This document shows, piece after piece, positions 59,954 to 64,000 of a DNA stretch of 64,000 nt; the first letter of the stretch is position 1, and each line of letters begins with the position of its first letter. The stretch spans positions 62,001 to 126,000 of the forward strand of contig NZ_JOII01000011.1 of NCBI RefSeq assembly GCF_000719955.1. Direction: 5' to 3'. The notes beneath the pieces are model-generated. The model searched no databases. It was not told the origin of the DNA and worked only from the letters and a program-made list of their open reading frames with translations. This DNA is from Streptomyces albidoflavus. Its GTDB lineage: Bacteria > Actinomycetota > Actinomycetes > Streptomycetales > Streptomycetaceae. Position numbers and translations under genes: made by a program.

Positions 59954-60151
59954 TCAGCCGCGAGCCCTGGCAAGCGCGACCAGACCGGCGAAGCTCTCTC
60001 GGGACAGGGTGAGGTGAGGGCCGTTCTGCACCTTGCTGTCCCGCACCAGGAACTCACCCGTGGCCAGGGCGTGGGCGGGGGCCCACTCGACACACTGGCC
60101 GCCGTCGCCACTGCTGTAGGAGGAAGCGGTCCAACGAGGGGTTTCGGTCAT
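59954..60151 (-). CDS. DUF397 protein (B1)
   Basis: A 65-residue DUF397 protein: RWTASSYSSGDGGQCVEWAP, AHALATGEFLVRDSKVQNGP, SFAGLVALARARG. AAGGAG lies upstream; start ATG 60151 (GTG 60154 is adjacent). A 76-bp stretch is identical to the other copy (B2), so they arose by recent tandem duplication. Compared with the A copies it has the variant CVEWAPAHALATGE. Confidence 0.88.
   Translation of the reverse strand: MTETPRWTASSYSSGDGGQCVEWAPAHALATGEFLVRDSKVQNGPHLTLSRESFAGLVALARARG
60028..60103. repeat. 76-bp exact direct repeat, copy 1
   Basis: Positions 60028-60103 are identical to 60378-60453, 350 bp away, inside two DUF397 genes. The identity at DNA level shows a recent duplication or gene conversion. 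Confidence 0.9.
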
Positions 60152-60303
60152 CACTGGGTCTCCTTCTGTGGTGGTCCGATCACGGCCACGGATGCCGCCG
60201 AGTAAGCATTCCCCTCACGCTGGAATACCGACACACACCCGACAGCAACCGAAAGCACCGCCGCACTCCGAGACGGAGGCGACGGCGCCTTCAGCACTGA
60301 ACG

Positions 60304-60516
60304 TCAGCCGTGCGACTTGGCGAGCGCCACCAGACCGGCGAAGCCCTCCTGGGACAGGGCGAGGTAAGGGCCGTTCCGCACCTTGCTGTCCCGCACCAGG
60401 AACTCACCCGTGGCCAGGGCGTGGGCGGGGGCCCACTCGACACACTGGCCGCCTTCGCCGCCACTGTAAGTGCTCTTGACCCACTGGTCGGGCCGCAGCC
60501 CGTATGCCCTACTCAT
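60304..60516 (-). CDS. DUF397 protein (B2), partner of the module B XRE regulator
   Basis: A 70-residue DUF397 protein: QWVKSTYSGGEGGQCVEWAP, LVRDSKVRNGPYLALSQEGF, AGLVALAKSHG. The ATG overlaps the stop of the XRE gene by 4 bases, the same coupling as in module A. Confidence 0.92.
   Translation of the reverse strand: MSRAYGLRPDQWVKSTYSGGEGGQCVEWAPAHALATGEFLVRDSKVRNGPYLALSQEGFAGLVALAKSHG
60378..60453. repeat. 76-bp exact direct repeat, copy 2
   Basis: Identical to 60028-60103; lies inside the B2 DUF397 gene. Confidence 0.9.
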
Positions 60517-61358
60517 GTGGCGTACTCCTCCGAGATATCTCTGATGAGGGCCAAGGACTCCTCCGGGGCTCGCGCCGAGGCTCGAAGGTGTTCGTAGGCC
60601 GTGCGCGCGTCGTCCACTACGGCCGCCGAGTCCGACACGTGCCCCTGCCCTCCGGCCTCCGAGTACAGGACTGTCGCCCCGTCATCCGGTGTAAGCAGGG
60701 TAAACGGTAGAGACGAGGCCGGGGCACCCGCAGTGAAGGGCAGAACCTGGACTGTGATGTGAGGGTTTCCCGCGTCTGAGGCAAGGCTGCGAAGCTGCGC
60801 CGCCATAACGGCACGGCCACCCACACACGTACGCAGAACCGACTCGTGCAAGATCACCCACAGCATTGGCGGGGCGTCCCTCGTCATCACGTCGCGCCGG
60901 GCCAGCCGGGCCTCCACTCTGAGCTTGATCTGCTCCTCGGTCTCACGCGGGTGGGTGGCCCTGAACGTGGCTGCCGCGTACTCCGAGGTCTGCAACATGC
61001 CCATGATCAGAGCGTTGGAGTAGTCCTCGATGCGACTGGCCTGTTTCTCCAGGTTGATGTACGGGATGAACCAACCAGGGTGTCCGCCTTCGCTGATCCA
61101 CGCCAGCAACCGCGAAAAGGAACCGGAGGTATTAAAGAACCGGTCGCACCCCTCCGCGAAGGCCGGAGACGGCATCGCCTTACCGTTCTTGGCCTTACTG
61201 ACATAGGGCTCCTTGTAGCCGGTGAAGTCGGCCAGTTGCCGTTGACTGGCGCCCCGGTGGAGCAGCGCAGCCGCTAGCTCGCGCCCGAACCATTCGAGGC
61301 CGTTCGCGGGCTGATCGCCCTGACTGGGTGACGCATCGATCACGAGTCCCACTTCCAC
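60513..61358 (-). CDS. XRE family regulator with DUF5753 domain (module B)
   Basis: About 281 residues. Helix-turn-helix at about 25-80 (GRELAAALLHRGASQRQLAD and YKEPYVSKAKNGKAMPSPAF). DUF5753 at about 95-275 (GGHPGWFIPYINLEKQASRI, IMGMLQTSEYAAATFRATHP, VRTVGGR-like VLRTCVGGRAVMAAQLRSLA). The start is uncertain: a TTG at 61367 lies inside the palindrome 61360-61380, while GTG codons at 61358 and 61352 leave it free; I use 61358. Divergent from three small genes, as in module A. Confidence 0.88.
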   Translation of the reverse strand: MEVGLVIDASPSQGDQPANGLEWFGRELAAALLHRGASQRQLADFTGYKEPYVSKAKNGKAMPSPAFAEGCDRFFNTSGSFSRLLAWISEGGHPGWFIPYINLEKQASRIEDYSNALIMGMLQTSEYAAATFRATHPRETEEQIKLRVEARLARRDVMTRDAPPMLWVILHESVLRTCVGGRAVMAAQLRSLASDAGNPHITVQVLPFTAGAPASSLPFTLLTPDDGATVLYSEAGGQGHVSDSAAVVDDARTAYEHLRASARAPEESLALIRDISEEYAT

Positions 61359-61359
61359 T

Positions 61360-61380
61360 CTTTCCAAATGCGTTGGAAAG
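61360..61380. promoter_or_regulatory. Perfect palindromic operator of module B
   Basis: CTTTCCAA (61360-61367) and TTGGAAAG (61373-61380) are perfectly inverted around ATGCG. It abuts the XRE start and lies about 100 bp before the divergent genes. Probably the XRE autoregulatory site. Confidence 0.65.
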
Positions 61381-61476
61381 GCTCCAGACCTGTTGAGCGT
61401 ACCGCCGCCCGCGTCACTCTGTGTTCACTGTCGATAGCTCAACCACAACCCAGTGAACCGTGAGGACACCACTCTC

Positions 61477-61665
61477 ATGACCCCCGAATCCCAGCCGTCC
61501 ACCCCCACCAATGACCCCCCCACCCCTTGCCGCACCTGCCAGGAATTCACCCTCGCGGAAGCCGTCGCCAACGGTGAGCGGGACTGGAGCAAGGCGACCG
61601 ACTGTCGAGTACTGCGCAAGCGGCACCAGGAGGCGGGCGAGTGCCTGGGCCGGGAGGCGGGGTGA
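61477..61665 (+). CDS. Small four-cysteine protein (module B, first gene)
   Basis: A 62-residue paralogue of the 11853 gene with identical CxxC-x21-C-x12-C spacing (CRTCQEF, ERDWSKATDC, RHQEAGEC). I chose the ATG at 61477; a GTG at 61453 is in frame. Its stop overlaps the next GTG (GTGA). Confidence 0.78.
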   Translation: MTPESQPSTPTNDPPTPCRTCQEFTLAEAVANGERDWSKATDCRVLRKRHQEAGECLGREAG

Positions 61666-61880
61666 GCGGTGTGGAGTCGGGCCCGCCGGAACCCGAGTTC
61701 AACCCGCTGCGGTACCCGCCCTGCGCCTGCCCCCTGCATCGCGCCGAGCGCGAGCCCGAGCAAGAGACGGATCAGGAGCCCAGGTCCGAGCCCGGCGAGG
61801 ACTCCCCCTCCCTGCGCGAACTCCGCGCCCACGTCACCGAGGAGAACCGCCTGCGCCGCTGGCTGCGGGGATCGTCGTGA
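61662..61880 (+). CDS. Acidic peptide with basic C-terminal helix (module B, second gene)
   Basis: A 72-residue peptide: a Pro/Glu-rich N-terminus with CACPLHRAERE, then LRELRAHVTEENRLRRWLRG. The last 20 residues match the module A peptide. The extra N-terminal CxC-x2-H motif is absent from module A. Overlaps its neighbours by 4 bases on both sides. Confidence 0.72.
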   Translation: MSGVESGPPEPEFNPLRYPPCACPLHRAEREPEQETDQEPRSEPGEDSPSLRELRAHVTEENRLRRWLRGSS

Positions 61881-62413
61881 ACGGGGGCGTCGAATATCTC
61901 GCCGAAGTCCACGCGGGTTCCGGCGCCGTCCGTTTCTTCCTCGGCGGGACTCTCGCCCCCACCCGACGCCTCGCACTCCGCTGGTTACGCCGCCAGGCAC
62001 ACCGCTTCGCGGACGGGCTCGACCCCGACCCGCGTACCGCGAAGGTCCCGGCCGGCGCCCTGCGGCCCGTACCGGCGTACGCGGGTGATGCCCCGGCCGA
62101 GCTTCGCCGTTGGGCCACCGATCTGGCCGAACAAGACCGCGCAGCCCAGCAGTTGGCCACCGGCTGCACCTACCTCTTCGTCGCCCGCGAAGAGGCGGCC
62201 TGGTACCTGCTCGCCGCCCGTCCCCTGCTCACCGCTCCCCCGGCTCCCACTCCAGCAGCCGCACCTTCGCCACCGTCCGCACATGTCTGCGCATCGCCGC
62301 CGCGGCCCGCTTCGCCTCCCCTGCCTCGATGGCGTCCAGGATGGCGTGGTGCTGGGCCAGTGACCGGTCGGGGCGGCCCGGCTGGCGGAGGGATTCGCGG
62401 CGGCTCTCGGTGA
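61877..62413 (+). CDS. Conserved protein (module B, third gene) with a run-on tail
   Basis: 178 residues from a GTG start. Residues 1-120 match the module A protein: GVEYLAEVHAGSGAVRFFLG, APTRRLALRWLRRQAHRFAD, AREEAAWYLLAARPLL. The module A protein stops shortly after ARPLL. Here the stop is missing, and the frame continues about 60 residues as a Pro/Ala/Arg-rich tail antisense to the end of the FadR-type gene (overlap from 62229). The tail is probably not functional and would lengthen the protein by half. Confidence 0.72.
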   Translation: MNGGVEYLAEVHAGSGAVRFFLGGTLAPTRRLALRWLRRQAHRFADGLDPDPRTAKVPAGALRPVPAYAGDAPAELRRWATDLAEQDRAAQQLATGCTYLFVAREEAAWYLLAARPLLTAPPAPTPAAAPSPPSAHVCASPPRPASPPLPRWRPGWRGAGPVTGRGGPAGGGIRGGSR

Positions 62414-62936
62414 TCTGGTCGGTGAGGGAGGCCATGAACTCGGCGAGGAGGGGGCTGTGGCCGGCCTCGGTGACGGCGGCGTGGAAGAGGCGGTCGCCCT
62501 CCTCGCCGTGGCCGCCGGAGGCGATCTCCCCGGCCATGTGGGCGAGGGCGGCGCGCAGGGCGGTGAGGTCGGTCTCGGTGCGGCGGGTGGCGGCGAGTTC
62601 GGCGAGTTTGGTCTCCAGGGCCTCGCGGGCCTCCAGTACGTCGGGGAGGCGGCGCCGGCGTTCGACGAGGCGCTCGACCGGTTCGTGGTCGAGGGTGTCG
62701 CGGAGCAGGTAGGTGCCGCCGCCGTGCCGGGTCTCCACCAGGCCCTGGACCTCCAGGACGACAACGGCCTGCTTGACGGAGGCGCGGCTGACCCCGAGGC
62801 GCTGGGCCAGGTCGCGTTCGGCGGGCAGGCGGTCGCCGGCGGCGAGGCGGTGCTCGGCGGCGTAGGCGCGGAGGCGTTCGAGAACCTGCTCGTAGAGGCG
62901 GGTACGGCCCATCGGGCGCAGCGCGTCGTCGGTCAT
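62229..62936 (-). CDS. FadR-subfamily GntR regulator
   Basis: A 235-residue regulator. The winged helix (about 10-75) has YEQVLERLRAYAAEHRLAAG, LPAERDLAQRLGVSRASVKQ and QGLVETRHGGGTYLL. The FCD ligand domain (about 85-230) has VLEAREALETKLAELAATRR, RLFHAAVTEAGHSPLLAEF and HHAILDAIEAGEAKRA, with Asp/His metal ligands. Divergent from a dicarboxylate-type transporter, so it probably responds to an organic acid. Confidence 0.92.
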   Translation of the reverse strand: MTDDALRPMGRTRLYEQVLERLRAYAAEHRLAAGDRLPAERDLAQRLGVSRASVKQAVVVLEVQGLVETRHGGGTYLLRDTLDHEPVERLVERRRRLPDVLEAREALETKLAELAATRRTETDLTALRAALAHMAGEIASGGHGEEGDRLFHAAVTEAGHSPLLAEFMASLTDQITESRRESLRQPGRPDRSLAQHHAILDAIEAGEAKRAAAAMRRHVRTVAKVRLLEWEPGER

Positions 62937-63034
62937 GCGTAACCCCTGTCCTCCTGCTCCCCCGGGCGCCCGGAGCGTAACACCGGGGCCCGGGGCGGGC
63001 CTTGCGCCGGCCTTGATCCGTACCCGGTGGCCGA

Positions 63035-63102
63035 GTGGCTGAACCAATTCGTGCGCGACCCGTTGACACCCGGCGCGCCAGGGCCGAGCGTGGTCCAGCC
63101 AC
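63035..63102. promoter_or_regulatory. Widely spaced inverted repeat between GntR and MatC-like genes
   Basis: GTGGCTGAACCA (63035-63046) is inverted, with one mismatch, as TGGTCCAGCCAC (63091-63102). A TTGACA at 63063-63068 lies between them. GntR/FadR proteins bind TGGT...ACCA-type sites, so both may be operators, possibly with looping. Confidence 0.5.
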
Positions 63103-63209
63103 TGGGCCAATGAGGCGTTCCGCTTCGTCGGCTCCGGGTCCTTTCGGGCTCAACACCCCACTGGACCCCGTGACATGACCCATTGGGACCCATGGGACGG
63201 GAGCCCCTG

Positions 63210-64000
63210 ATGTCTGCCGAACTACTCTCCATCCTGGTGCTGGCGGTGCTGTTCGTCGTCGGCACCACCCGCTCCGTGAACATGGGCGCGCTGGCCTTCG
63301 CCGCCGCCTTCGGGGTCGGCACGCTGGCCGCCGGGCTCGACGCGGACGGGATCTTCGCCGGGTTCCCCGGTGACCTGTTCGTGGTGCTGGTCGGCGTCAC
63401 GTACTTCTTCGCCATCGCCCGCGCCAACGGCACCACCGACTGGCTGGTGCACGCCGGCATCCGGCTGGTGCGCGGCCGGATCGCGCTGATCCCCTGGGTG
63501 ATGTTCACCGTCACCGGGGTGCTGACCGCGATCGGCGCGGTCAGCCCGGCGGCGGTCGCCATCGTCGCGCCGCTCGCCATGGGCTTCGCCGCCCGGTACG
63601 GCATCAAGCCGCTGCTGATGGGCGCCCTCGTCGTGCACGGCGCCCAGGCCGGCGGTTTCTCGCCGATCAGCATCTACGGCTCGACCGTCAACGGCATCCT
63701 GGAGCGCGAGGGGCTGCCCGGCAGCCCGATCGCCCTCTTCCTCGCCAGCCTCTTCGCCAACCTGGCCATCGCCGCGCTGTTGTTCGTCGCGCTGGGTGGA
63801 CTGCGGTTGCGGGGGCGGGACTTGGGTGACCTGGGTGACGAAGAGGCCAAGGAGGCCAAGGAGGGCGCTGGCGGCTCCGGCGGGACGGGCGGGACGGTCA
63901 CCGGCACCCGCGCCCGCACCACCCCCGACGCCGGCCTCCTGCGCCTGACCCCGGCCCGGATCGCCACCCTGGTGGGGCTGGTCGCGCTGGTCGTCGCCGT
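63210..64000 (+). CDS. MatC-like dicarboxylate carrier, N-terminal part
   Basis: The gene runs off the right edge; 263 codons are present. MSAELLSILVLAVLFVVGTT and NMGALAFAAAFGVGTLAAGL open a helix-rich MatC_N domain. PISIYGSTVNGIL matches the substrate-site loop of this family. About eight hydrophobic helices are visible. A hydrophilic Glu/Lys/Gly-rich insert lies at about residues 208-240. GGGAG precedes the ATG. Probably controlled by the divergent FadR-type regulator. Confidence 0.82.
   Translation, partial: MSAELLSILVLAVLFVVGTTRSVNMGALAFAAAFGVGTLAAGLDADGIFAGFPGDLFVVLVGVTYFFAIARANGTTDWLVHAGIRLVRGRIALIPWVMFTVTGVLTAIGAVSPAAVAIVAPLAMGFAARYGIKPLLMGALVVHGAQAGGFSPISIYGSTVNGILEREGLPGSPIALFLASLFANLAIAALLFVALGGLRLRGRDLGDLGDEEAKEAKEGAGGSGGTGGTVTGTRARTTPDAGLLRLTPARIATLVGLVALVVA

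Noticed and set aside
1..64000. tRNA, rRNA, CRISPR arrays, prophage or insertion sequences
   Set aside because: I looked in the intergenic gaps and found no cloverleaf-like ends, no regularly spaced repeats and no transposase or integrase gene.

Overview
The window is high-GC actinobacterial chromosome, almost certainly Streptomyces. Supporting features are the strong G+C bias, frequent GTG starts, 4-base GTGA/ATGA gene overlaps, possible leaderless promoters, and families typical of the genus: DUF397/XRE pairs, DUF5133, DUF4232, snapalysin and CarD next to IspD. The left end looks like the conserved core ispD-carD-(lipoprotein)-phoP/phoR-phoU. Genes beyond it are a mixture of housekeeping, transport, regulatory and accessory functions.

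Layout. 1-5.7 kb: ispD (cut by the window edge), carD, a lipoprotein, and the convergent phoR-phoP operon divergent from phoU across a PHO box. 5.7-9.1 kb: a cysteine-rich micropeptide, an SMR efflux pump with its TetR regulator, a uridine-kinase-like and MOSC pair, and a secreted DUF4232-like protein. 9.2-12.8 kb: an antitoxin with a truncated PIN toxin, a VOC protein, and the first DUF397/XRE module with a divergent operon of small proteins. 12.8-17.4 kb: a FUSC-type membrane protein and a tight four-gene operon (acyl-CoA dehydrogenase-like, PIG-L deacetylase, NodS-like methyltransferase, GT2 glycosyltransferase). 17.4-22.7 kb: two DUF5133 proteins around a lipoprotein, a membrane protein with a PemK-like C-terminus, a UspA protein coupled to a class III nucleotide cyclase, and a CYTH protein. 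22.7-28.3 kb: a five-gene lipid operon (FAD oxidoreductase, DUF1365, two CFA-synthase-like methyltransferases, DUF1295). 28.4-35.6 kb: Nudix, DUF2804, a DNA-binding protein, an M23 peptidase, Dps, and a BtuFCD-type ABC transporter behind a cobalamin riboswitch. 35.7-42.6 kb: IclR, an SAM methyltransferase, a SpoIIE-type phosphatase, a quinone-oxidoreductase-like enzyme with a divergent TetR, and urocanase. 42.6-49.5 kb: a gutted S41 peptidase pseudogene, an APH-like kinase, TatA, an LCP protein, and a Mg-type P-ATPase with an ArsR regulator. 49.6-59.6 kb: glutamine amidotransferase, NDH-2, a methyltransferase, a PRC-barrel protein, a lipoprotein, a VOC/EamA/MocR locus, sirtuin, snapalysin and cyclophilin. 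59.7-64 kb: a regulator fragment, the second DUF397/XRE module, a FadR-type regulator, and a MatC-like transporter cut by the window edge.

How the genes work together. PhoR-PhoP and PhoU form the phosphate-sensing unit. The riboswitch-controlled transporter probably imports cobalamin. The 26-28 kb operon probably modifies membrane fatty acids, and the 14-17 kb operon looks like an uncharacterised pathway for a modified amino-sugar or glycolipid. The strongest candidate for an undescribed system is a module present twice (10.7-12.6 kb and 60.3-62.4 kb): an XRE/DUF5753 regulator with a DUF397 partner, divergent from three overlapping genes for a CxxC-x21-C-x12-C protein, a short charged peptide and a conserved 135-residue protein. 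The region also shows decay: a truncated PIN toxin, an internally deleted S41 peptidase and a C-terminal regulator fragment.
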